This document shows, piece after piece, positions 56,080 to 64,000 of a DNA stretch of 64,000 nt. The translations under genes and the position numbers were made by a program. Every line of letters starts with the position of its first letter. Within the stretch, counting starts at the first letter, position 1. The notes under the pieces were generated by a model. It saw only the letters and a program-made list of their open reading frames with translations, had not been told where the DNA came from and made no database searches. Source of the stretch: UBA6522 sp965262365 (GTDB lineage Bacteria > Pseudomonadota > Gammaproteobacteria > Steroidobacterales > Rariloculaceae); assembly GCA_965262365.1 (NCBI GenBank), contig OZ253541.1:5208001-5272000 (forward strand). The letters are read 5' to 3'.

Positions 56080-56111
56080 GTGTAGTCACCTTCAACAAGG
56101 GCGTACTACAC
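56080..56111. promoter_or_regulatory. 7-18-7 inverted repeat upstream of mosaic fragment 4
   Basis: GTGTAGT (56080-56086) and ACTACAC (56105-56111) with an 18-bp spacer; flanks TTTT before and AATTTT after, as in the other two copies. The spacer sequence itself differs, so the arms and spacing are what is conserved. The rest of 55897-56240 holds no supported gene. Confidence 0.6.
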
Positions 56112-56240
56112 AATTTTGCACCTACTACCAGCGTGATTGGTTGGTATTCTTTTTGGAACCGGAAAAGCCATCGCAAATCCGACTGCTGCATGCGTACGCC
56201 GCCGGCCGGGAAGGCTTACCAAGCAAAGAATGCTTATCAA

Positions 56241-56498
56241 ATGAAAAGCAGTATTTCCCGACGCCTTGTCCTCGCGGGTCTGCTGTTTTTTGCTTCGGCG
56301 GCGCAAGCCGAGCGCTACACGGTCCCCTTACTGGTGCCGGCGGGCACATCGAGCGAGCCGCAGGGGGTTCTGCGGATCCTCAACGGCACGGACGAGTCCG
56401 GGACGGTGGAGATCTACGCCATTGACGACGCCGGCACACGCTCCGGTCCCGCCACCTTGACGCTGAACACCTCGGCGGCGGGTGAAGATCTTTTGTAA
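56241..56498 (+). pseudogene. Mosaic gene 4, N-terminal fragment
   Basis: ATG 56241 starts a signal peptide and N-module (SRRLVLAGLLFFASAAQAER, VPLLVPAGTSSEPQG, ILNGTDESGTVEIYAIDD) almost identical to mosaic protein 1. The match stops after LNTSAA at ~56480 and a stop follows at 56498. It has 85 residues and no downstream modules. The next gene is a subtilisin whose C-terminus carries the other shared modules, so a deletion may have joined pieces of two genes. Confidence 0.75.
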
Positions 56499-56606
56499 GC
56501 GGCGAGGCGAATGCACCTGGATTTCAGGGTGCGGCGGCCGTTTACTCCGACATCGCCGAACGGTCGCTGAGGTCGCGTCGCCGATACGCTCGGGCCAGCG
56601 GGGTGC

Positions 56607-59600
56607 GTGGTGAAGAAGTTCTTCTTGTTGTTGGTCGCCGCCGCATTTCTTGCGCTTGGCTGGACCTTGTATTGGCTCGCTGACCCGACCCTGGAACCTG
56701 CCGGGCAAGCCGACGCGGTTGACGCCGAACAAGCGACCTTCGAGCGCATTTTGGAGCGGACCGTGCAGGAGAGCCGTTCCGGGGTGGAGTTGCCGCCCAT
56801 CGAGGCGCCGCCCATTGGGAGTTCGCAGCCGCGAGCCATCCCGACCCAACCCGATGCGACCACCGAACGGCTGCCCGAAGGTTATTCGCTCGGCACATAC
56901 CGCGGCCCCATGCAACGTGCTCCGCTGTCGGGGAGTTCGCAGCCGGACCTGCCCCCAAATCCGGAATGGCTCGATCCGGCTACCGCTTACGAGGCGATCC
57001 TCGATCAGGCCGATTTGTCGGGCCGTGCCTACACCTTTGCCGCGCTTCGCCTTCTGCCGGGGACAAACCTGCAGACCCTCAGCCAGTCGCTCGTGGCTCT
57101 CGGTGCGGGGATCGAAGGCATCTCGGGCGAGTTTGCCCGGGTTCGTGTTTCGGCGGACCGAAGCCGGCTTGAAGCCATTGCCGGGCTTCCTGGCGTACTC
57201 GGCATCGGTGCCGTGCCCCCCGAGATCAAGGCCGGCACGGCGTTCGTGCAGGAGTTGCTGTCACGATCCGCCGGGGAGCTGGTACCGGTCTACATCACGC
57301 TGATGGCCCCGGACCCCGCGGGCGAGTGGCGCCAGGCGCTGGCCGGGCTTGGGGTGGTCGTGGGCGCCTATGACGGGGACCTGCGCAGTTATACGGCGAA
57401 CCTGCCGGCATCGGCGCTCGCGCAAGTCGTGGCCGCCGATTTTGTCATGTCAGTTGAACCCGTGCCGGTCGTGACGGCCAACCACGACTCGTCCGTGCCG
57501 GTCATGGGTGCGGATGGTTTTCGACAGTACGACCCTGTCACGGAACGATTCTCCGGCATCACCGGATTGGGCATCGCGGTCGGGGTGCTCGACACCGCGC
57601 TCAACACCAGCCATGTGGACATCGCGCACGGTCGCGAAAGCATCTGCGGAGCCAATTTCGTTACGGACCAGGACTGGGATCTGTGGGTGGACCTTCACGG
57701 ACACGGCACACATGTCTTCGGCACGATCGCCGGGGCGGGACGCACCCGTCCCGTGCTTGCGGGAATCGCGCCGGGTTTGAGTCACTTGCGCTTCGGCAAG
57801 GTGCTGGCGGCCGGTGGGTACGGAAGCTCAGACGATATTCGCCGCGGCATGGATTTCCTTTCGCGCCCGTCGAGTTGTACATGGCTAGGAACAACGTCCG
57901 AGGCGGTCAAACCCCTGATCGTCAACATGAGCCTTTCAACCACCAATCTCGCATTCTCCGGCCGAGGCGTGGGAGAAAGGAAACTCGACTCCGTTGTCCA
58001 CGCCCATTCACAGCTCTATGTGGTGGCCCAGTCGAACGCGGGGGTGCACGGCTTCTCCAACTACGGGACGGCAAAGAACTCGCTTGCCGTGGGCGCGGTG
58101 CAGGATGTCGGGATCATCGCCGGGTTCAGCAGCCACGGACCCACCGCGGACGGCAGGCTTGCGCCGAACGTCGTGGGTACGGGCGTGAGCCTCACCTCCG
58201 CACGCGGCGGCGCTTCCCTATACAGCCACAATACGTTGAGCGGCACCAGCATGGCTTCGCCTTCGGTCGCAGGCGTCGCGGCGCTGCTGATGGAGGCCCG
58301 GCCGGAATTTCAGAATCGGCCCGCACTCACCCGTGCCCGGCTCATGGCCAGCGCCATACGCCCGGATGCCTATCTTGCCAGCCGCGGCCAACTTCCGGGG
58401 GATAACACGGACGGGCCCGGTGCTTTCAACAACCTGTACGGACTGGGCCTGGTGTCCGCGCGAACGAGCCTGTTTTCGCACGACGATCCACAGGGCTGGC
58501 TCATTGGCAGCGCGATCGCACAGCCCGACAACGACACCTACGAATACATCGACATCCAGGTACCGCAGGGAGCCGGCCGGCTGGATGTGGTGCTCACCTG
58601 GGACGAGCAACCCGCCGACACCCTCACCCGATCGGTGCTCAACAATCTGGATCTCTGGGCCGACCAGGGCGGCGATTGCAGCGTGGAAGCCTGTGGAGAG
58701 CACGCTTCGCGCTCCGAGGTCGACAGCGTGGAATGGCTGTTGATCGAGGATCCCGTGCCCGGAATCTACAGAATAAAGGTCGTTCCGGAGGAGATTTACG
58801 GAGAGTCCAGCACGGCCGCCGTGGCCTGGAAAATTCTGCGCGCGAGCGAGGCCGGGCCGCAGCTTGAACTGCACATTGAGGAGACTTCGCCCGCGGATGC
58901 GAACAGCGAGTACCTCACCGTTGACGTATCCGTTGAAACCAGCCACTACGTGGCCTCTGGGACGACCCTCCAACTCAATTGCCGCGCCGACGAAGACACC
59001 CAATGCCGCGAACTTCGCGAGGCCTATCTCCCCCACCGCAGCCGCGTGTTTCGCGGTGACGGTGTGAGCCGGTCTCTGCCCGGCTCGAATTGGGCCGTAG
59101 CAGAGCCTGTTCCGGTTGGCGAGGTGGCAGTGGGCACGCCGAGGCACGTGCAGTTCTCGTTCCTTCGCGAAAAGGTTCCCGCGGGCGCTGTACTCCACGT
59201 CACCGCAACCTCGTGGAACGCAGGGGCTGCGGGGCAGAGCATCGCGCTCGCCTCCTCTGAGCAGGAGAACAATGACGTCAGTGTCCCGGTCAACGACAGT
59301 TTCTCGGCTTCTGAACGCATCTCGGGGGCAACAGGACAGACGTTGCTCGATCTCGCGTTCGCATCGCGCGAACCAGGGGAACCTTTCGTTGCCGCTGTCA
59401 GCAAGACCCTGTGGTATGTCTGGACGGCGCCGGCAACGGGCCTGTTCAGGTTCAGGCTCCAGGAAGCGGACTCCGGTGATCCATCGGAAGCCGACTTCAA
59501 ATTGTTTACGGGCGATTCCCTGGTCACGCTTGGGCTCGTTGTTGAAAAGAGCGGAAAGGAGATCAGCTTCGACGCGAAGGCTGGCACCCGTTACAGGCTG

Positions 59601-62600
59601 CGAATCGAATCTGACACACCAAGTGAGCAATGGGTTCTGGCGCCGCTGGTGCTCAAATGGGAGCCGGCCGACTCGCGCCCGGCAAACGACGATATAGCCT
59701 ATGCTCAAACGATCGAAGGCGAGAGCGGCTCACTCGTGTCGACCAACGAAGGCGCGACGCTGGAGCGTTCGGAGTTTCTGGGCGGCCTCGCGGCAACCGT
59801 TTGGTACGAGTGGACTGCACCCAGGGATGGGTACGCCCTTTTTCGCTTTGACGGCGCACCTGGCCTGAGCATCCTGGCGTTCGCGGGCTCGGAGATCGGT
59901 GGATTGCGCCTCGTGTCCCGGCTTGATCCTGCACCCTTCACGCGTTTTCCGGTTCAAGGGGGAGAGACCTATCGCATCGCCGTGGCCGCGCGGAATGCCG
60001 ATGCTTCCGGGGCGGGGTTCACGCTCTCCTGGCACCTGGATCAATATTCTCCAAACGTCCAATACAACGATGATTTTCGAGACGCGGGTTCAATCGGCGC
60101 GAGCGAGGGTGCCGAGCATGGATTCCTCGACCTGGCCGGTTCCAACTTGCGCGGACTCACGGTGGAGCCATTGGAGCCTCTTGCGACCGGCATCGGCACG
60201 CGCTGGTGGTATTGGACCGCCCCCCGGGACGGGCAATTCACCTGGCGCCTGGCCGGATCGAACGCGTTCCGGCTCACGATCTGGACGGGCGATGCCCTGG
60301 ACCAACTGAATTTTGTGGGCTCGCTCCGGGGCGGCTCGAGCCTCGTGCTGGACGCGATGGTCGATTCGCGATACTGGTTCGCCCTGGGTCATTCTCCGGA
60401 CACGATCCCGACCAATTTGTATTCGATCGCAATCGCAATCGCATGGGGGGAAACACCCGCTAACGATGACCGTGCCGATGCGCGTCCGATTGTTGGCGCG
60501 GCCGGCTCGGTCGACGCATCCTTGCGCCATGCGACATCGGAAACAAGTGAGCCCCGCTCCACGGTTGGTGTGAATTCCGTCTGGTGGTACTGGAGCGCGC
60601 CCACAACCGGCTGGCACACGTTCTGGGTGGAAGGGCATCCGCTCTCCGCAATACTTTCCGTCTACCCCGACAGCGATGCCGCCCAGGCCGTCGACACCAG
60701 CGAGCGGACAATCGTCGCCAATGGGCGTGTGGAGGTACAACTACTCGCGCGCGCCGGTGAGCGCTACGATATTCGACTGGCCCAAAGACCGGGAGTCGAT
60801 TCGCAAAATTCGGCAAGGTTACGGTGGGACACTTCCGGCCCGCCCGCTTATCTTTCATACAAGGGTGCGGTCACAAACGATTCTCTCGTTCCCAATCCTG
60901 GGCCAAGGGGTCTCCGGTCACCACGGAACCTGGCCATGAGCGACGACGGCACGTATCTGTTCAGCTCTTCGGAAGAGCGGCTGCTCGGGTTCCTACGCGA
61001 CATTGAAACGGGGGACCTGTCTCTTGCATACGATTTTCTTGCCGACGGGTCGAACCAGGACGTTTCGGTGCCGATCGACGTGCATTTGTGGTGGAACCCA
61101 CATCATGATCGGCTGATCGCGGCCAACCGCATACCGTCCAGCTACAGTTTCGCTCTGCCCGACGATGGGGCGTCGGTGCTTTCCTATCAGCGCATAGATT
61201 TTCTCGGCGATGATGACGACATCCACAATTTCGGCCGCGGGCCGGGTGCGGGAAGCCCGGACGGGCGTTACTTCTATTGGAGTGATCCGGGGAATTTTTC
61301 ACACAGTAATCCGACGGATATCTCCCTCCGGGTATATCGTGTCGACTCGCCGACGCAATTCGCCCTCGTACAACGGGTTTCTCCGGATGGTGCGTCCGAT
61401 GACGAACACCTGGTAATACCGAACATGGGCATCCCGGTGGGCTTGACGGTCGCACCCGACGGGTCCTATCTCTACCTCATCACCTGGCGCGGTCTGATCG
61501 TGTTTTCCAGAGATGCGTCCTCCGGCAGACTCGGGCTGGCGCGAGAAATTCTGCGTGACGGTGACCCGGAGAACCCCTTCTACGAGATGAGCGGTTTCAA
61601 TGGCGTAGCGCTGGACGCGCAAGGCGCAACGCTCTTCGTTTCCGGCGAAAAGTCCGAAGGGGCTGCAGTTTTCGATGCCGCCGTCGCGGCCTTCGATGTC
61701 TCGATGGATCCGTCCAACCCGGTGCATCTGGACACTCTGACCAACCTTCATTTCGAGACCGACCTCGATGCGAGCCGCGCCTGGAATCACCTGAAACCGG
61801 CTCGTAACACATTCAGAGGTTGCAACGATCTCGTACCACATGGCGTTCTTCATGCCGTCGACGTTTTCTGCCGAGGCGGATATTACGTGGTTCGCTGGAA
61901 CCCGGTGACGCAAGCACTCGAGGTGACAGATTTCGCCGCGTCCGGTGCAAACGACCGATTCGGCAACACGGTTCCCGATCTTCCGAATCGGAATTTGAGC
62001 TTTCGGCCGCGACAAATGACGCAGAGTCCAGACGGCGCGCATGTCTATCGGGCAACCAGCGTAGCGGACTATGCGCAGACCGACGCGATTCATATCTTCG
62101 AACGCGCAAGCGCCATGAAACCGGTTGAGGGTGATGAGGATGCCGGCGGTGCGGTCTCCGGCACCACAACGTATGGCGTCGACGACGTGCTCCACGGCGT
62201 ACCCATGTCCGGTCTGTTCGTCCCAGCGGTGACGTCCGGCGGAAGCGTTGCAAGCACGAGCGCCGGCACGACGATCACCTTGAATGACGGCGGGTACGTC
62301 GAGCTGAGCGATGGCACGAAATACACCTGCACATCGACCGACGGATGCACGATCGAGAACGGGACCGTTACCCGAGGCGCCGTGGCCGGGCGCCCTGGGG
62401 AGTCCGGCGACGGTGAGGTCGATCGGTTCCCGACTTTCCGCACCGCGGTCAACCCGGGTGAACAGATGTACACCGTTGGCACGGCGATCGAACCATTGAC
62501 GCTGCCGGAGGCCAGCAGCGGCAACGCGCCACTGAGCTACGGTCTCACGCCTACGGTGCCCGGCTTGAGCTTCGGGGCTACCATGCGCCAGCTCACCGGC

Positions 62601-63581
62601 ACGCCGTCCACGGCGGGCACCTACGCCATGACGTACACCGTGGCGGATGAGGACGGCGACACCGATACGCTCAGCTTCACGATCACGGTGAACGCGGACT
62701 CATCCGTCACGGAGACGGGCGGTTCCCTTGGCGATTGTTATGTGGGGCTGATGGTGAGCACCGGTGAGAGCTGCACGTACCCGGGCACGACGGACGCGTT
62801 CAGCGTCAACGACCGGGGCCGGGGCTCGTTCCTGACGTTCCTGGCCGGTATCCGGATCCGGATCGACAACCAGACGATCAACGGGCGGGTCTACGACTTT
62901 GAAGCCTCGCACCAGGGCGACGGCGTGTGGCGGATCGACCGGATCGCCGGCAGCACCGAGGCGCCCGCGACACCGCCCACGACGGGCGGCGGCGGGATGG
63001 AGCCGCAGGACACCTCGCCGAGCTTCGCCGCGGATGCCGGGCCGGGCAACCAGACGTACACGGTTGGTACCGCCATCGCCACGTTGACGCTGCCGGAAGC
63101 GAGCGGCGGCGACGGCACGCTGACCTACAGCCTCGCGCCTTCCGTGGCCGGGTTGACGTTCAGCGCCAGCACGCGCCAACTCACCGGCACGCCGTCCACG
63201 GCGGGCACCTACGCCATGACCTACACCGTGACGGATGAGGACGACGACTCCGATTCACTCACCTTCACGATCACCGTGGAGGACAGCGGAAATGGCGGCG
63301 GCGGATCCGAAACGCGGTACGCGGTGGGTGACGTGATCACCACCTTGCCCAATCCCTTGCCCAGCACCTTCCCCGGGGGGCAGGTCCTCCCCACGGTCGG
63401 CGGTCTTGGCGCCTCGTTCAGCCGCCAAGGTTTAAGCGGAGACTGGACTTTTAGCTCTGGTCGGGGCGGGTACTTTGAAGTGGGTGACTACAGATACACG
63501 TGCGATTTCTTCTTATGTGGCGTCAGCAACGGAGTCGTAACGTTCGGGGCGATTGTTGAAACCTCAATAGGGCAACAATGA
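56607..63581 (+). CDS. Mosaic secreted protein 5: giant subtilisin-like protease
   Basis: This 2324-residue protein starts at GTG 56607 (or 56610) with a membrane-spanning leader (KKFFLLLVAAAFLALGWTLYW). The S8 peptidase domain has all catalytic residues: Asp ~329 (VGVLDTALN), His ~366 (HGHGTHVFG) and Ser ~548 (SGTSMASPSVAG). Four ~130-residue repeats follow, each with a (W/Y)-x-W-x-AP core (residues ~934, 1065, 1200, 1325). A beta-propeller (~1412-1836, LSYKGAVTND; NLAMSDDGTYLFSSS) is next. Then come the shared GTTITLNDGG module (~1852), He_PIG (~1946), RGRGSFLTFLAG module (~2037), second He_PIG (~2136) and a Cys-containing tail. It is probably secreted and proteolytic. Confidence 0.86.
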   Translation: MVKKFFLLLVAAAFLALGWTLYWLADPTLEPAGQADAVDAEQATFERILERTVQESRSGVELPPIEAPPIGSSQPRAIPTQPDATTERLPEGYSLGTYRGPMQRAPLSGSSQPDLPPNPEWLDPATAYEAILDQADLSGRAYTFAALRLLPGTNLQTLSQSLVALGAGIEGISGEFARVRVSADRSRLEAIAGLPGVLGIGAVPPEIKAGTAFVQELLSRSAGELVPVYITLMAPDPAGEWRQALAGLGVVVGAYDGDLRSYTANLPASALAQVVAADFVMSVEPVPVVTANHDSSVPVMGADGFRQYDPVTERFSGITGLGIAVGVLDTALNTSHVDIAHGRESICGANFVTDQDWDLWVDLHGHGTHVFGTIAGAGRTRPVLAGIAPGLSHLRFGKVLAAGGYGSSDDIRRGMDFLSRPSSCTWLGTTSEAVKPLIVNMSLSTTNLAFSGRGVGERKLDSVVHAHSQLYVVAQSNAGVHGFSNYGTAKNSLAVGAVQDVGIIAGFSSHGPTADGRLAPNVVGTGVSLTSARGGASLYSHNTLSGTSMASPSVAGVAALLMEARPEFQNRPALTRARLMASAIRPDAYLASRGQLPGDNTDGPGAFNNLYGLGLVSARTSLFSHDDPQGWLIGSAIAQPDNDTYEYIDIQVPQGAGRLDVVLTWDEQPADTLTRSVLNNLDLWADQGGDCSVEACGEHASRSEVDSVEWLLIEDPVPGIYRIKVVPEEIYGESSTAAVAWKILRASEAGPQLELHIEETSPADANSEYLTVDVSVETSHYVASGTTLQLNCRADEDTQCRELREAYLPHRSRVFRGDGVSRSLPGSNWAVAEPVPVGEVAVGTPRHVQFSFLREKVPAGAVLHVTATSWNAGAAGQSIALASSEQENNDVSVPVNDSFSASERISGATGQTLLDLAFASREPGEPFVAAVSKTLWYVWTAPATGLFRFRLQEADSGDPSEADFKLFTGDSLVTLGLVVEKSGKEISFDAKAGTRYRLRIESDTPSEQWVLAPLVLKWEPADSRPANDDIAYAQTIEGESGSLVSTNEGATLERSEFLGGLAATVWYEWTAPRDGYALFRFDGAPGLSILAFAGSEIGGLRLVSRLDPAPFTRFPVQGGETYRIAVAARNADASGAGFTLSWHLDQYSPNVQYNDDFRDAGSIGASEGAEHGFLDLAGSNLRGLTVEPLEPLATGIGTRWWYWTAPRDGQFTWRLAGSNAFRLTIWTGDALDQLNFVGSLRGGSSLVLDAMVDSRYWFALGHSPDTIPTNLYSIAIAIAWGETPANDDRADARPIVGAAGSVDASLRHATSETSEPRSTVGVNSVWWYWSAPTTGWHTFWVEGHPLSAILSVYPDSDAAQAVDTSERTIVANGRVEVQLLARAGERYDIRLAQRPGVDSQNSARLRWDTSGPPAYLSYKGAVTNDSLVPNPGPRGLRSPRNLAMSDDGTYLFSSSEERLLGFLRDIETGDLSLAYDFLADGSNQDVSVPIDVHLWWNPHHDRLIAANRIPSSYSFALPDDGASVLSYQRIDFLGDDDDIHNFGRGPGAGSPDGRYFYWSDPGNFSHSNPTDISLRVYRVDSPTQFALVQRVSPDGASDDEHLVIPNMGIPVGLTVAPDGSYLYLITWRGLIVFSRDASSGRLGLAREILRDGDPENPFYEMSGFNGVALDAQGATLFVSGEKSEGAAVFDAAVAAFDVSMDPSNPVHLDTLTNLHFETDLDASRAWNHLKPARNTFRGCNDLVPHGVLHAVDVFCRGGYYVVRWNPVTQALEVTDFAASGANDRFGNTVPDLPNRNLSFRPRQMTQSPDGAHVYRATSVADYAQTDAIHIFERASAMKPVEGDEDAGGAVSGTTTYGVDDVLHGVPMSGLFVPAVTSGGSVASTSAGTTITLNDGGYVELSDGTKYTCTSTDGCTIENGTVTRGAVAGRPGESGDGEVDRFPTFRTAVNPGEQMYTVGTAIEPLTLPEASSGNAPLSYGLTPTVPGLSFGATMRQLTGTPSTAGTYAMTYTVADEDGDTDTLSFTITVNADSSVTETGGSLGDCYVGLMVSTGESCTYPGTTDAFSVNDRGRGSFLTFLAGIRIRIDNQTINGRVYDFEASHQGDGVWRIDRIAGSTEAPATPPTTGGGGMEPQDTSPSFAADAGPGNQTYTVGTAIATLTLPEASGGDGTLTYSLAPSVAGLTFSASTRQLTGTPSTAGTYAMTYTVTDEDDDSDSLTFTITVEDSGNGGGGSETRYAVGDVITTLPNPLPSTFPGGQVLPTVGGLGASFSRQGLSGDWTFSSGRGGYFEVGDYRYTCDFFLCGVSNGVVTFGAIVETSIGQQ

Positions 63582-63598
63582 CAATTCGCGCACAAAGC

Positions 63599-63745
63599 GT
63601 AGCCAACGCGCACCAGAGTGCGCCGGACAAACTCGTAGGCGTCGTCCCGGTCTTGTGGGAAATAGTCGACCGGCTCGCTGCCTTCCAGGAAGGCCCTGAC
63701 CTGATCGACCGTGCGAATGCGTTCGGTCTGAAGTGCCACGATCAT
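63599..63745 (-). pseudogene. Integrase-type transposase, N-terminal remnant
   Basis: On the minus strand from 63745 the frame reads IVALQTERIRTVDQVRAFLE, GSEPVDYFPQDRDDAYEFVRR and TLVRVGY, the conserved start of an rve/DDE integrase-type transposase as I recall it. Similarity ends at ~63599, just beyond the stop of the giant protease gene, so the catalytic core is lost. The 255 bp upstream (63746-64000) hold only a TGATCCG/CGGATCA hairpin at 63829-63850 and no supported gene. Confidence 0.7.
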
Positions 63746-64000
63746 GCTCCAATGATCGCCCAGACCGGAAGTTCAGGCTCATGTAGCGTTGGAAACGCTG
63801 CCCTCGTTCAGGCTCAGAATTCGCTGATCCGGTGTTGATCGGATCAGTTTGCGGTCAGCAATGTGGAGCAAACTCAGTCTGTAGACCCTCATTGCCGTGA
63901 CGCGCGAGATCCTGAAAGTGGCTCCGGATCGCGTCCAGATCCACAGGTTGCATGCGAATGCCGCGAGCAGCGCTGCAGGACGCTCGTTTATGGGCCGAAA

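Noticed and set aside
63829..63850. Hairpin TGATCCG/CGGATCA as a terminator
   Set aside because: No T-run follows on either strand and it lies upstream of a decayed transposase start. It is too weak to call.

Overview
This is a GC-rich bacterial chromosome segment. It encodes TonB and a broken TonB-dependent receptor, lipoprotein and Tat signals, a MacA/MacB-like exporter part and a MalT-type LuxR regulator. These features point to a Gram-negative, probably an uncultured gammaproteobacterium; that placement is an inference and no rRNA is present to test it.

Left part (1-22904): an exporter ATPase and adaptor, a dienelactone hydrolase, an AT-richer two-gene patch with a dCTP-deaminase remnant, and a long + strand cluster of small secreted proteins. 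That cluster mixes a family with a W-E-G-D-T-L-V motif and its DUF6152 partners, plus a cupin. A broken TonB-dependent receptor, TonB, a DUF4153 membrane protein, an orphan antitoxin and a minus-strand operon (DUF6152, WEGDT protein, MFS/spermidine-synthase fusion) follow. An arylsulfotransferase-like protein, a 2OG-Fe(II) oxygenase and an LD-carboxypeptidase close this part.

Middle (27911-40388): a third WEGDT/DUF6152 cluster with an NHL propeller, a DoxX-like protein, an amidohydrolase that lacks its metal ligands, a decayed Gp37/Gp68 gene, a tandem GlcG/HbpS protein, a DASS transporter and the LuxR/MalT-like regulator.

The remarkable part is a family of large mosaic secreted proteins (23251-27832 and 40598-63581). 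Members share interchangeable modules (N-terminal secretion module, a GTTIELNDGG module, He_PIG Ig domains, an RGRGSFLTFLAG module) but carry different cargo: a divergent subtilase, a leucine-rich repeat array plus HELLH zincin, Ca-binding/CARDB/propeller repeats, or a canonical subtilisin. Two members are split at the same codon by apparently identical 814-bp sequences that look like ORF-less group II introns, and exact removal restores both reading frames. Three members share a 7-18-7 inverted repeat upstream.

One member is also broken by an ISNCY-family element (8-bp target duplication), itself broken by an IS66-like element (perfect 25-bp terminal repeats, 8-bp duplication). The inner element carries a DruA-like DUF4338 gene translationally coupled to its transposase. 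Every junction can be reconstructed, so the order of events is readable.
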